A stretch of DNA of 64,000 nt from Chitinophagaceae bacterium (GCA_014879565.1 JACSRW010000025.1:1-64000), one strand, 5' to 3'. Counted from the first letter of the stretch, positions 8,481 to 19,434 are shown. Notes: generated by a model from the sequence alone, not told the origin. Numbers and translations are program-made.

Positions 8481-10109
8481 TCAGTCAAATCTTGTTTTCC
8501 GGAGTTCCAGCAGGTTCAGCGGGTTGGCTTTAAAATCACGCAGGTTTGTCTGTGCCAGTCTCACGGCTCTGTCGTACCAGAGCGGCACCACCGGGGCATC
8601 ATTCATGACCAGCTGATCAGCCTGCCGGTATAATTCGTACCGTACAGAATCGTTATCTTCTGCAATCGCTTTTTCAAAAAGCCGGTCAAATGCGGGATTG
8701 TTATAACGGGTATAATTGGGGGGCGCCGGGTTCTTTGAGTAAAAAACCGAGAGATAATTTTCCGCATCGGGGTAATCGGCAATCCAGCTACCCCGGAAAA
8801 ACGGGGCTTTACTGCCCGAAGCCAGTTCAATGAGCAATGATTTTTGTACCACTTCTACCTGCACGGGGATACCTGATTCCTCCAGTTGTTTGGCAATAAA
8901 ATTGGCCATATCGGCATAGATCGCGATGGTCAGCAGCCGGATACGGGGTAACCCCTTTCCGTCCGGGAATCCGGCTTCTTTCAATAATGCTTTTGTTTTT
9001 GCCGGATCATACTGATATCCCTTCACTTTTTCTGCGCTGAAAGAGGGAAGTCCCAGAGGTATAAACCCGGATTCAGCCGGTGTACCCAGTGAATTACGGA
9101 GATAAAGGGTCATTTTCCGCCGGTCGAAACCGTAGTTGATTGCCTGTCTGATTTTTTTAATCCGCAGAGGAGATTCCTTTATACCGGCAGCCGTGCTGTC
9201 CATCAGTATACCGAGGTACTCAATATTCAGGTAAGGGCTGGTAACCAGGTTTATCTTCCCTTGCCATTCTTTGCGAAGGGTGCCTTTTTTGGTCAGCACC
9301 TCGTCTTTAAAGGAAGCGTCAATATCATTGATAAAATCAAGTTCCCGTTGCCGGAACAGGAGAAATTCAGTGGCTTTGGAGTCATAAAAACTTACCCGGA
9401 TACCATCGAGATAGGGAAGCCGGTTGCCGGAACTGTCCTGTTCAAAGTATTTTTCATTTTTTTTCAGTACCAGTAACTGCCCTTCTTCCCAGGCGGCGAA
9501 ACGGAAAGGGCCGGTTCCCACCGGATGTCTCCGGAAATCAGTCCCGTATTTCTCCACTGCCTCGCGGGGAAGTATGGAGCAATACTGCATGGATAGTATT
9601 CCCAGTACCGGGTGATAGGGACGGAGCAAACGAAGCCGGAAGGTGGAATCATTTATCGCTTCAAAAGGCTGCAGGGTATCGGCTTTTCCGTTGAAAATCC
9701 AGGCACCCGGACTGGCCACTTTTTTATCCAGCAGGCGGGAAAGGCTGTACACCACATCAGCGGCCAGCATTCTTCTTCCTTTACCCCCCGGAAAGGCCGG
9801 GTCATCATGAAACCAGACATCGGTCCGTAAATGAAAAGTATACTCCCTCCTGTCGGCTGATAAATCCCAGCGCCGGGCCAGGGAGGGTACCAGATGCAGG
9901 CTGTCATCAATCTCAACCAGGGTATTGAACAACTGGTGGGCCGGCCACATGGTCGCCTGGCTTTTGGCAAAGGCGGGATCGAGGGTAGGAATACCCGAAA
10001 ATTCATTATAGTGAAATATATTTTTCTTCCTGCCCGAGCGGTTATAACAGGCCGACAGCAGCAACAGGGGCAACAGCAGGTAAAAGATATCAGTCCTGAT
10101 CCGGTTCAT
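8481..10109 (-). CDS. ABC transporter substrate-binding protein, family 5 (peptide/nickel type), lipoprotein
   Basis: SBP_bac_5 pattern (TLDPAFAKSQATMWPAHQLFNTLVEID, PVGTGPFRF, AINYGFDRRKM); LLLLSAC lipobox. Confidence 0.9.
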   Translation of the reverse strand: MNRIRTDIFYLLLPLLLLSACYNRSGRKKNIFHYNEFSGIPTLDPAFAKSQATMWPAHQLFNTLVEIDDSLHLVPSLARRWDLSADRREYTFHLRTDVWFHDDPAFPGGKGRRMLAADVVYSLSRLLDKKVASPGAWIFNGKADTLQPFEAINDSTFRLRLLRPYHPVLGILSMQYCSILPREAVEKYGTDFRRHPVGTGPFRFAAWEEGQLLVLKKNEKYFEQDSSGNRLPYLDGIRVSFYDSKATEFLLFRQRELDFINDIDASFKDEVLTKKGTLRKEWQGKINLVTSPYLNIEYLGILMDSTAAGIKESPLRIKKIRQAINYGFDRRKMTLYLRNSLGTPAESGFIPLGLPSFSAEKVKGYQYDPAKTKALLKEAGFPDGKGLPRIRLLTIAIYADMANFIAKQLEESGIPVQVEVVQKSLLIELASGSKAPFFRGSWIADYPDAENYLSVFYSKNPAPPNYTRYNNPAFDRLFEKAIAEDNDSVRYELYRQADQLVMNDAPVVPLWYDRAVRLAQTNLRDFKANPLNLLELRKTRFD

Positions 10110-10197
10110 GAAATTACGTCAGCGCCTAAATTAACAAAGTATCCGCAATTCGGTCAAACCCGGCTGAAATGAAAAAGCGGACCATTATCTTTACCGC

Positions 10198-11706
10198 ATG
10201 AGCAATATACGCCGGCAAAGTATCATTTCCTCCCTGGTTATTTACCTGGGGTTCGGCATCGGTCTGCTCAATATTTATCTTTTTACCAAACAGGGCCTTT
10301 TTGAAGAAAGCCAGTTTGGCCTGTACAATGCGTTTATTGCGATTGCCACGCTGATGATGGCTTTTTCCGGTCTTGGCATGCCCACGTATATCTATAAATT
10401 TTTCCCTTATTACAAATCGCATCTTTCCGGCCGGAAAAACGATATGGCCGGTATTTCACTGGCAGTGGGCATTGCCGGTTTTCTTTTTATTATCCTTGCC
10501 GGTTACCTGTTAAAAGACCTTGTAGTACAGAAGTACATTACGAACGCGCCGGATATAGTACATTATTACTACTGGATCTTTCCCCTGGGATTCGGGTTGC
10601 TGATATTTACCCTGCTGGAAGCCTGGTCCTGGCAATTGCACCTTTCCGTATTGACTAATTTCCTGAAAGAAGCCGGGTGGAGACTTTTTACGACGATACT
10701 GATTTTTTTATATAGCGGAGGACTGATCAGCTTTGATCTCTTTATCAAACTTTTTTCTTTCAGTTACCCCCTGATCGCATTCCTCCTGCTGGTTTACCTG
10801 CTCTGGACCAAACAAATTCATTTCACGTTCCGGATCAGCAAAGTAACCCGGCGCTTTGCGGGCAGTATCCTGAAACTCTGCTCCTTTGTGTATGCAGGTC
10901 TCGTGATCTTTAATATTTCCCTTGTTTTTGATACCCTTCTGATCAGTTCGGTACTGGAAGAGGCCCTTACCCAACTGGCGGTTTATTCTGTGGCTCAGAA
11001 CATCGCTTCGATGATCCAGGCACCGCAACGCGGTATTATCAGCGCTTCCATGATACATCTCGCCACGGCCTGGAAGGAAAAAAACCTGGGACTGATAGCA
11101 CGGGTTTACCAGCGTTCGGCCATCAACCAGCTGTTGTTCGCGGCCGGTTTTTATTCACTCGTGGTACTGAACCTGCAGGATGCCGTGGTCACTTTTCAGT
11201 TATCAGGTACTTATCTCAGCGCTTTTTATGTAGTGGTTTTTCTGGGTCTGGCAAAAGTGGTGGATATGGGTACAGGCGTCAATTCGCAGATTATTACCAC
11301 CTCTACGTACTGGCGGTTTGAATTATTCAGCGGTATCATCCTGCTTTCTGTTATGCTGCCTCTCAGTTATATCCTTACAAAAAAATGGGGTATTGAAGGT
11401 ACTGCCCTGGCGCAGCTCGTTTCAATTGGTATTTACAATACGGTCAGGGTAGTATTTCTCTGGAAGAAGTTCCGTCTGCAGCCCTTCTCATCGGCCACCC
11501 TGACTTCCTTAGTGCTGGCCGGGTTGCTTTTTGCCGCGACCTGGTTCCTGTTTCGTGACCTGCACGGATGGACAGGATTATTTGTACGTAGTTTCTTTTT
11601 CTGCCTTACTTATTTTGCCGGTGCTGTTTACCTGAAACTATCCCCGGATATACTGCCGGTACTGCAACAAATGATGGCCAGACTGGGGATGAAGAAAAAA
11701 GACTAA
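10198..11706 (+). CDS. Polysaccharide/oligosaccharide flippase-like (MATE/MVF) membrane protein
   Basis: 502 aa, about 12-14 hydrophobic segments, Wzx-like N-terminus. Confidence 0.8.
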   Translation: MSNIRRQSIISSLVIYLGFGIGLLNIYLFTKQGLFEESQFGLYNAFIAIATLMMAFSGLGMPTYIYKFFPYYKSHLSGRKNDMAGISLAVGIAGFLFIILAGYLLKDLVVQKYITNAPDIVHYYYWIFPLGFGLLIFTLLEAWSWQLHLSVLTNFLKEAGWRLFTTILIFLYSGGLISFDLFIKLFSFSYPLIAFLLLVYLLWTKQIHFTFRISKVTRRFAGSILKLCSFVYAGLVIFNISLVFDTLLISSVLEEALTQLAVYSVAQNIASMIQAPQRGIISASMIHLATAWKEKNLGLIARVYQRSAINQLLFAAGFYSLVVLNLQDAVVTFQLSGTYLSAFYVVVFLGLAKVVDMGTGVNSQIITTSTYWRFELFSGIILLSVMLPLSYILTKKWGIEGTALAQLVSIGIYNTVRVVFLWKKFRLQPFSSATLTSLVLAGLLFAATWFLFRDLHGWTGLFVRSFFFCLTYFAGAVYLKLSPDILPVLQQMMARLGMKKKD

Positions 11707-12458
11707 TGACCGCCGGCAAGGAGTTGTTTGTCATCCATACGACCGGCCCCGATAAAACGACGGAGATAATAGTTATCAAACAGATCGCTGACCATCACCC
11801 CGCTGGATACTGATGCATGGATGAATTTATTGTTGCCGAGATATATGCCGACATGTGAAACGCCTCTGCCCCGGGTATTAAAAAACACAAGGTCGCCTTC
11901 TTTCAGTTCCGTAGTGGAAATTTTGCGGGCTTTCTGGTACTGATCCCGGGATACACGGGGCAGCATCATCCCATATACAGCGGAATAAACGGCCATGGTG
12001 AAAGCGGAACAATCCACCCCGTTTTTGGTACTGCCCCCCAGCCGGTACCGAACCCCATACCATTCATCAACAGCTTCCAGCAGGGACTTCTCAGGCAGTG
12101 ATTCCACTTCCGTATCCAGCAGGAGTGCATATTTAAACTGAACGGGGGTAGCTGTTTCCACTTCAGGCGTGCGAGCGGCAAAAACATTCACCGGTTTTGA
12201 ATGCGCGGCTGACTGTACCACCGGCTTTTCCGTCTTTTGCTGGATGACTGTTTTAACAGACTCTTTCTTCTCAGCATTTACCGGCTTACCGGCTGGTGCT
12301 GAATGACTGATAGCAATGGATTCAATGAAACGGGTTTTGGGTGCGGACTCAGGTTCAGCTGTCACCTGTTTATTGCTGGTGAAATTCAGCTGTTTCAGCG
12401 CGGTACAACTACTCAGAAGAATAACCGCTGTTATGGCTGTGAATACTTGCTTAACCAT
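11703..12458 (-). CDS. NlpC/P60 (C40) family endopeptidase, lipoprotein
   Basis: GVDCSAFTMAVYS catalytic Cys, SHVGIYLGNNKFIHAS catalytic His; ILLSSC lipobox. Confidence 0.93.
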   Translation of the reverse strand: MVKQVFTAITAVILLSSCTALKQLNFTSNKQVTAEPESAPKTRFIESIAISHSAPAGKPVNAEKKESVKTVIQQKTEKPVVQSAAHSKPVNVFAARTPEVETATPVQFKYALLLDTEVESLPEKSLLEAVDEWYGVRYRLGGSTKNGVDCSAFTMAVYSAVYGMMLPRVSRDQYQKARKISTTELKEGDLVFFNTRGRGVSHVGIYLGNNKFIHASVSSGVMVSDLFDNYYLRRFIGAGRMDDKQLLAGGH

Positions 12459-12708
12459 TGAATCTGTAACGGGTTGATTTCACAGGTGGTAAATCTGGTT
12501 TCGGTCCACGCCCCCTGAGGGCGAGCAAAAATATACGATAATGAGCTAAAAACGGGCCAAAACAGACCCGGATTGTGCCTGATTTCCTCCAAATAAAAAT
12601 TTTTTATTGACTATCATCACGATACGATATCACTAAATTAAAAATATGATTAGAATCAGGGGATGGCCAACTCCGGATATTTGATTATTATTGACCTTCT
12701 TTTTAGTT

Positions 12709-13932
12709 ATGCCAATACTTATTCCCTTCTTCACCTTACTCCTGCTGGGTACGGCCTGTAAAGAGGCTCCGGCCAAACCAGTATTCCGGCCCGATACGGC
12801 ACGGTTGGCTGAAACAGATACACTGAGCAAACCGGTTACAGACAGTACGCAGGTACCGAAACCTTATCAGTCAATCGTGCACTACAAAACAGAAAAACTG
12901 AAAGCGGCCCCGGGAACCAAATCCGTCGTTTTTAACAGCAGGGGAAATCATTTATATGCCATGAACCTGGAAGGCATGAGTGTATATGAGTTTGAACGCA
13001 AATCCCGTAAACTGGTCCGGGAATTCAGGTTCAGACCCACTAAAGGAACCGGATGGGATTATGCCAGCAGCCGGCCAATTTCTTCCTTTCAGGAAAAACC
13101 GGTGGAAGCCTGTTTCAGTCATGATGACCAGCTACTCTGGATCTCTTTGCACAATGCCGATGGCATAGTAGCCCTGCGGCTGGACAGCTTATCTGCCAAT
13201 CCCGATAAATCGTTTAAAGGGGCTAAACTGAAAACTGTATATGTAACAAGGCCCGGATCGGCCGGACGAGACAGCCTTTATATCCCGCTGATCCATACCG
13301 GTAAAACCCCGAAGGTGATAACCCGTACTGCCGACAGCCGTCATCTGCTGGTCAGCAACTGGCATTCCTACTCGGTCAGCGTACTGGAACTGGATGCCGG
13401 CAGGCCTCCCTTTGGCAAAGTAATTGCCACCCTGCCTCTGGGTGATATTCCGCGCGGTATGGCCGTTGATGAAAAAAATACAAAATCATTTATCGCCATC
13501 ATGGGTGGCTCTACGATTGTGCGGGTGGATAACAATACCTGGAAAACAGACTCCGTCATCCAGGTAAGAAACAGTCCCAGGCATATTGTAATGGACAGCA
13601 GCGGTCATCTGTTTGTATCCTATAACAGTATAGGTTATGTAGCCTGCCTGGATGCCCGTAACGGACAACAGCTTTTCAGTATAAAAACGCCGGCACAACC
13701 CCGGACAATCGCCCTGTCAAAAAACCATCGTTTCCTTTTTGTCACCTGTTACACGAGTGATCTCGTGGATGTGTACAAAATCCACCCGGACAAGTTTGAG
13801 AAAGTGGCATCTTTGCCCTGCGAAGGACACCCGGTTGGTGTGGACATCTATGAAGACGATGACACCCTGGAAGCCTGGGTCTGCAGTTATAAAAAAGGAG
13901 AAATTCAGATTTACAGTTTCCGGAAAAAGTGA
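12709..13932 (+). CDS. YncE-like beta-propeller lipoprotein
   Basis: Repeated propeller blades (SRHLLVSNWHSYSVSVLELD, PRGMAVDEKNTKSFIAIMGG, PRTIALSKNHRFLFVTCYTSDLVDVY); ATG 12709 gives lipobox LLLLGTAC. Confidence 0.85.
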   Translation: MPILIPFFTLLLLGTACKEAPAKPVFRPDTARLAETDTLSKPVTDSTQVPKPYQSIVHYKTEKLKAAPGTKSVVFNSRGNHLYAMNLEGMSVYEFERKSRKLVREFRFRPTKGTGWDYASSRPISSFQEKPVEACFSHDDQLLWISLHNADGIVALRLDSLSANPDKSFKGAKLKTVYVTRPGSAGRDSLYIPLIHTGKTPKVITRTADSRHLLVSNWHSYSVSVLELDAGRPPFGKVIATLPLGDIPRGMAVDEKNTKSFIAIMGGSTIVRVDNNTWKTDSVIQVRNSPRHIVMDSSGHLFVSYNSIGYVACLDARNGQQLFSIKTPAQPRTIALSKNHRFLFVTCYTSDLVDVYKIHPDKFEKVASLPCEGHPVGVDIYEDDDTLEAWVCSYKKGEIQIYSFRKK

Positions 13933-13945
13933 GTGAGGCAAGACC

Positions 13946-16900
13946 ATGAAATTTTCACATTTACACGTACACACGCAATACTCCCTGCTCGACGGGGCCG
14001 CTTCAATTAAAAACCTGTACAAAAAAGCCATAAACGACGGCATGCCGGCGCTGGCGATCAGCGACCACGGTAATATGTTCGGCGTTTTTGAGTTTGTGGC
14101 GGAAGCCTACAAAAACAAGGATGAAAACGGGAACGTAAAAGTAAAGCCCATTGTTGGCTGTGAATTTTACATTACCGAAAACCGGCACCAGCGGAGCTTT
14201 ACCAAAGACCAGAAGGATAAACGGATGCATCAGATCCTGCTGGCTAAAAACGAACAGGGATACCGCAACCTGGTTAAACTGACTTCCCTCGGTTTTATAG
14301 AGGGAATGTATGGCAAATACCCGCGGATTGACAAGGAACTGATCCTGCAGTATCACGAGGGACTGATTGCCACCACCTGCTGTCTCGGGGCTTCGGTACC
14401 CCAGGCCATTCTCCGGAAAGGGGAAGAAGAAGGGGAAAATGAATTCAAATGGTGGCTGAATGTATTCCAGGAAGATTTTTATGTGGAATTGCAGCGGCAT
14501 GGCATGACCGAGCAGGATAAAGTGAATGAAGTACTGGTAAAACTGGCCCGTAAATACGGGGTGAAGATCATCGCGAGCAACGACTCCCATTATGTGGAGC
14601 AGGATGATTTCAACGCACATGATATCCTGCTTTGTATCAATACCGGGGAAAAACAGGCTACTCCGGCACTCCGGGATTTTGCGGATGACGATGTGCATGT
14701 AAAAGATAAACGGTTCGCTTTTCCCAATGACCAGTTTTATTTCAAAAAGACCGGTGAAATGTCTGCCGTTTTTCATGACCTGCCCGAGGCGATTGACAAC
14801 ACCAATGAAATTGTGGATAAGGTGGAACTGCTCAGTCTTACCCGTGATATCCTGCTTCCCAATTTCCCCGTGGAAGAAAGGTTCCGGATCCATACAAATG
14901 AAGAGACCATCGGTAAATTCAAAGTTTCCGCTGAATCGCAAAACCAGTGGGAATATCTGAAACATCTGACGTATGAAGGGGCGGCGGAACGTTATCATAC
15001 CCTGACAGATGAAATCAGGGAGCGTATTGACTTTGAATTATTCACCATCAAAATGATGGGGTTCGCGGGTTATTTTCTCATTGTTAGTGATTTTATCAAA
15101 GCCGGCAGGGACAAAGGCGTCTTTATCGGTCCCGGCCGGGGTTCAGCCGCCGGTTCGGTGGTGGCTTACTGTATCGGCATTACCAATATTGACCCGATTA
15201 AGTACAACCTGCTGTTTGAGCGCTTCCTCAATCCGGACCGGAAATCCATGCCCGATATTGACACTGACTTTGATGACGAGGGCCGGCAGGTGGTGATAGA
15301 CTATGTGGTGGAAAAATACGGTAAAAACCAGGTGGCCCAGATTATTACCTATGGTACCATGGCTGCCAAAATGAGTATCAAGGATGTGGCCAGGGTGATG
15401 GACCTTCCTCTGCCGGAATCCAATGCATTGGCCAAACTGGTACCGGAAAAGCCGGGTATTGAACTCAAACGTGTACTGCATGCGCCCCTGAAAGCAAGAG
15501 ACGGAGAAAAATCGCTGGAAGAAAAAGACGGGCTGGGCAATGATGACCTGGAAAATGTAAAAAAACTGCGGGAGATTTATAACCAGAAAGATACACCCGC
15601 CGGGAAAGTGCTGCATGAAGCAGAGCGACTGGAAGGTTCGGTACGTAATACCGGCATCCATGCGGCCGGAATTATTATTGCCCCGAAAGATCTGACCGAA
15701 CTCATCCCGGTGGCTACCTCTAAGGATTCGCATTTGTGGCTTACCCAGATAGAAGGCAGTGTGATTGAGGATGCCGGTGTTATCAAGATGGACTTCCTGG
15801 GACTGAAAACACTGACAATTATTAAAAACGCCCTGGCACTGATCCGGCAAAACCACGGGGTGGATATTGATATTGATACCATACCGCTTGACGATACCAA
15901 AACCTTTGAACTTTATCAGCAAGGCGCTACGATCGGTACGTTTCAGTTTGAAAGTCCGGGGATGCAGAAGTACCTGCGGGATCTGAAACCGGATAAATTC
16001 GGCGATCTCATCGCGATGAACGCCCTTTACCGCCCGGGACCTATCGCATATATCCCCAACTTTATTGACCGGAAACACGGCAAAGAAGAAATTACCTATG
16101 ATCTCCCTGAGATGGAAGAATATCTCCAGGAGACCTACGGGATCACCGTTTACCAGGAACAGGTGATGTTGCTGGCCCAGAAACTGGCCGGCTTCAGCAA
16201 AGGAGATGCGGATGTACTGCGGAAGGCGATGGGAAAAAAGCAGAAAGCCGTACTGGACAAAATGAAAGAGCAGTTCATCACCGGGGCCGGTGCCCGGAAT
16301 CTGCCCAATGACAAACTGGAGAAGATCTGGACAGACTGGGAAGCCTTTGCCCAGTATGCGTTTAATAAATCCCACTCCACCTGTTATGCCTTTGTGGCCT
16401 ACCAGACCGCTTACCTGAAAGCGCATTATCCCGCTGAGTATATGGCGGCCGTGCTGAATAACGCGGGCAGTATTGAAAAGATCACCTTCTTTATGGAAGA
16501 GTGTAAGCGGATGGGGCTGAAAGTACTCGGACCCGATATCAATGAATCACTCAAGGGTTTTGCGGTTAATGAAAAGGGGGAAATCCGTTTCGGTCTGGGC
16601 GGATTAAAGGGCGTAGGCGAAGCGGCCGTGGAAAGTATTATTGAAGAAAGGAAAAAAGGCGGGAGGTTTAAAAATATTTTTGAATTTATCCGGCGGATCA
16701 ATCAGCGTACGGTGAATAAAAAAACCCTGGAGAGCCTGGCTTACGCCGGAGGCTTTGACTGTTTCCCCGAACATCACCGGGCGCAATATTTTACCATCCC
16801 TGACGGAGAAACCGTGAATGGGCTGGAGAAAGTCATCAAATATGGTCAGATCATGACCGCCCAGCATGCCAGCAGCAGCAATACCCTTTTCGGGGATCTG

Positions 16901-17620
16901 CCGGCCAGTATGGAAATCCCGCCCCCCCGGATTGCGGACTGCCCTCCCTGGCCACTGGTGGTGCAACTCGACCATGAGAAAGAAGTTACGGGAATCTTTC
17001 TCAGCGGGCACCCGCTGGATAATTACCGTTTTGAGATGAAACATTACGGGGTAACCACCCTGCATGATTTCAATGAATTCAAAGAGAATATTAAAATGCA
17101 GTCCAACCCGGGCCGGAATTTCCGGATTGTCGGGCTGGTAGCCGATGCCCAGCACCGGATCGCCAAAAGCGGGAATAAGTACGGCAATTTTGTCATCGAA
17201 GATTACACCGGCAAAACCGAATTTCCCCTGTTCAGCGAAGACTATATGCGGCTGAGCCCCCTGCTGCAGCCCGGCAGCACGCTGATGATTCAGGGCTTTT
17301 TTAAACCCCGCTACAATAAGGACGAATTTGAATTTAAAGTCACTTCGGTCAGCCTGGCGGAAACCATGAAAAAGCTGATGACAAAGCAGTTAACCATTGA
17401 AACACATCCCCAGACCCTGAACCCGGAGATGGTAGCCTTTTTTGAAAATAACATGAGGAGTTTTCCGGGGAAAACCAATCTCCGGATAACCCTGGCCGAG
17501 CCACGGAATAAAATGAGAATCAGCCTGGTTACCATGAATGGCGGGATTGAAATGAACGAGGAACTGGTACAGTTCCTTGAAACCAACCCGGCCCTGGAGG
17601 TACAGGTGCAGACCATCTGA
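13946..17620 (+). CDS. dnaE: DNA polymerase III subunit alpha
   Basis: 1224 aa; PHP FSHLHVHTQYSLLDGAA, polymerase GPGRGSAAGSVVAYCIGITNIDP and PDIDTDFDD motifs. Confidence 0.98.
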   Translation: MKFSHLHVHTQYSLLDGAASIKNLYKKAINDGMPALAISDHGNMFGVFEFVAEAYKNKDENGNVKVKPIVGCEFYITENRHQRSFTKDQKDKRMHQILLAKNEQGYRNLVKLTSLGFIEGMYGKYPRIDKELILQYHEGLIATTCCLGASVPQAILRKGEEEGENEFKWWLNVFQEDFYVELQRHGMTEQDKVNEVLVKLARKYGVKIIASNDSHYVEQDDFNAHDILLCINTGEKQATPALRDFADDDVHVKDKRFAFPNDQFYFKKTGEMSAVFHDLPEAIDNTNEIVDKVELLSLTRDILLPNFPVEERFRIHTNEETIGKFKVSAESQNQWEYLKHLTYEGAAERYHTLTDEIRERIDFELFTIKMMGFAGYFLIVSDFIKAGRDKGVFIGPGRGSAAGSVVAYCIGITNIDPIKYNLLFERFLNPDRKSMPDIDTDFDDEGRQVVIDYVVEKYGKNQVAQIITYGTMAAKMSIKDVARVMDLPLPESNALAKLVPEKPGIELKRVLHAPLKARDGEKSLEEKDGLGNDDLENVKKLREIYNQKDTPAGKVLHEAERLEGSVRNTGIHAAGIIIAPKDLTELIPVATSKDSHLWLTQIEGSVIEDAGVIKMDFLGLKTLTIIKNALALIRQNHGVDIDIDTIPLDDTKTFELYQQGATIGTFQFESPGMQKYLRDLKPDKFGDLIAMNALYRPGPIAYIPNFIDRKHGKEEITYDLPEMEEYLQETYGITVYQEQVMLLAQKLAGFSKGDADVLRKAMGKKQKAVLDKMKEQFITGAGARNLPNDKLEKIWTDWEAFAQYAFNKSHSTCYAFVAYQTAYLKAHYPAEYMAAVLNNAGSIEKITFFMEECKRMGLKVLGPDINESLKGFAVNEKGEIRFGLGGLKGVGEAAVESIIEERKKGGRFKNIFEFIRRINQRTVNKKTLESLAYAGGFDCFPEHHRAQYFTIPDGETVNGLEKVIKYGQIMTAQHASSSNTLFGDLPASMEIPPPRIADCPPWPLVVQLDHEKEVTGIFLSGHPLDNYRFEMKHYGVTTLHDFNEFKENIKMQSNPGRNFRIVGLVADAQHRIAKSGNKYGNFVIEDYTGKTEFPLFSEDYMRLSPLLQPGSTLMIQGFFKPRYNKDEFEFKVTSVSLAETMKKLMTKQLTIETHPQTLNPEMVAFFENNMRSFPGKTNLRITLAEPRNKMRISLVTMNGGIEMNEELVQFLETNPALEVQVQTI

Positions 17621-17735
17621 CAGACCGGCAGCGTTTTTCTTTAACAGCTGTTAACAACCGGCTGCCAGATTTGCGAGACAGACTGCAAGTTTTACACAAC
17701 TTAATGCCAGTCCCGCATGTTATGAAGCCAGGAAC

Positions 17736-17743
17736 TAAATTTG
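17736..17743 (+). promoter_or_regulatory. Candidate Bacteroidota -7 box TAAATTTG upstream of trxA
   Basis: Matches TAnnTTTG; 35 nt before ATG 17779; no clear -33 element. Confidence 0.4.
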
Positions 17744-17778
17744 CGGTCTCTGATTATTCAAAAATTAAAATACTGACA

Positions 17779-18096
17779 ATGGCTAAAGAATTTACTGATG
17801 CGAATTTTAAGACCGATGTACTCTCTTCGGATAAACTGACGGTAATTGATTTCTGGGCAGAATGGTGCGGTCCCTGCCGCGCGATCGGACCCGTAATTGA
17901 GGAACTTTCCAAAGAATACGACGGAAGGGTAAATGTGGGCAAACTGAATGTGGACAATAACCCGGAAGTATCCATGAACTATGGCATTACCTCTATCCCC
18001 GCCATCCTTTTCATTAAAAATGGTCAGGTGGTGGACAAACTGGTAGGTGCCCAGCCGAAAGCGAATTTTGTAAGAAAAATCGAATCGCATATTTAA
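17779..18096 (+). CDS. trxA: Thioredoxin
   Basis: WAEWCGPCRAIGPVIEEL active site; start at MAKEF (17779) preferred over ORF start 17671. Confidence 0.96.
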   Translation: MAKEFTDANFKTDVLSSDKLTVIDFWAEWCGPCRAIGPVIEELSKEYDGRVNVGKLNVDNNPEVSMNYGITSIPAILFIKNGQVVDKLVGAQPKANFVRKIESHI

Positions 18097-18110
18097 TTTT
18101 CATTTAAATA

Positions 18111-18150
18111 AAAAATCCCGGATGCAAGCTGTACCGCATCCGGGATTTTT
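18111..18150. terminator. Bidirectional Rho-independent terminator
   Basis: 15-bp perfect stem AAAAATCCCGGATGC/GCATCCGGGATTTTT between convergent trxA and MFS gene. Confidence 0.88.
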
Positions 18151-18168
18151 ATTCTTAAGAACGTAGAG

Positions 18169-19434
18169 TTAGTGTTTTATATCAGCTGTTTGTCCGGGCT
18201 GGTGTTTGTATTTGAATGTAACCAGGAAGAGTACAGCAATCACCAGTGAATAGGTCGCGAAGGAGAACCAGATATTCTGCCAGTCTTTAGTTCCGGCTGC
18301 ATCCGTGAAATAGTCCACAATTTTACCAGCAAATAAACCACCCAGGATTGCCCCGAGACCATTGGTCATCAGCATAAACAATCCCTGTGCACTGGCCCTG
18401 ATCTCCGGCCTAGCTTCCCGGTCAACAAACAATGAACCCGAGATATTAAAGAAGTCGAATGCCATTCCATAAACAATCATAGACAATAACAGTAAGGTCA
18501 GTCCGCTTCCGGGATTTCCGACGCCGAATAAGGCAAAGCGAAGCACCCAGGCTATCATACTGAAAAGCATCACTTGTTTGATACCGAAGCGGCGGAGGAA
18601 GAAAGGAATCGTAAGGATAAACAGGGTTTCCGAAATCTGCGATAAGGAGATCAGGATATTACTGTGCTTCACTGCAAAACTGTCAGCATACTCTGGTATT
18701 TTTCCAAAATCACCCAGGAAGGGATTCCCGAACATATTCGTAATCTGTAATGCGGCCCCGAGGAACATGGCGAACAGGAAAAATTTTGCCATCATCGGGC
18801 TTTTGAACAACTGGAAGGCATCGAGACCAAGCCGCGTGGCAAATGATTTTTTCTCAGTTGACTTGTTAGTATGGACCGGAGGCAGTGTAAAGCAATAGAG
18901 TCCGGTGAAAACACTGGCCACTGCAGCAAAATAGAACTGATTACTGTTTTGTGTCCAACCGAGCAGGTCAACGGCCCATTCGGCCACAATGAAACCAACA
19001 GTACCCCAAACCCTGATCGGGGCAAAACTCTTTTGTATATCAAAATTATTTTTACTGAGCAGGCTGTAGGACACCGAATTACTCAGGGCAATTGTCGGCA
19101 TATAGAAACAGCTGACTGCGAATATGGCCCAATACATATCAGCCGCATTGGTAACGGTGCTGGCATAATAAAGGGCGAAGCCGCCAAGGATATGACTGAT
19201 CCCCAGTACAATTTCGGCCCGGATATACTTATCGGCCAATATCCCCAGCAAAGCCGGCATAAACAATGAAGCCCAACCCATCGTGCCATAGGTATTCCCC
19301 ACTTTAAATCCCAGGTCCAGGTCTACGGGATTATTAAAACTGGTAAACATATAGCCACCCAGGGAAATCAGCCAGATACCCCATACAAAAAACTGCAAAA
19401 AGCTTAATGTCGTAAGGCGCACTTTCAGGTTCAT
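18169..19434 (-). CDS. MFS nucleoside:H+ symporter-like permease (NupG/XapB family)
   Basis: MNLKVRLTTLSFLQFFVWGIWLISLGGYMF N-terminus and 12 TM segments. Confidence 0.85.
   Translation of the reverse strand: MNLKVRLTTLSFLQFFVWGIWLISLGGYMFTSFNNPVDLDLGFKVGNTYGTMGWASLFMPALLGILADKYIRAEIVLGISHILGGFALYYASTVTNAADMYWAIFAVSCFYMPTIALSNSVSYSLLSKNNFDIQKSFAPIRVWGTVGFIVAEWAVDLLGWTQNSNQFYFAAVASVFTGLYCFTLPPVHTNKSTEKKSFATRLGLDAFQLFKSPMMAKFFLFAMFLGAALQITNMFGNPFLGDFGKIPEYADSFAVKHSNILISLSQISETLFILTIPFFLRRFGIKQVMLFSMIAWVLRFALFGVGNPGSGLTLLLLSMIVYGMAFDFFNISGSLFVDREARPEIRASAQGLFMLMTNGLGAILGGLFAGKIVDYFTDAAGTKDWQNIWFSFATYSLVIAVLFLVTFKYKHQPGQTADIKH

Noticed and set aside
15143-16426. 427-aa minus-strand ORF inside dnaE, and 14003-14998
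   Set aside because: Antisense to highly conserved dnaE; no recognisable domain.
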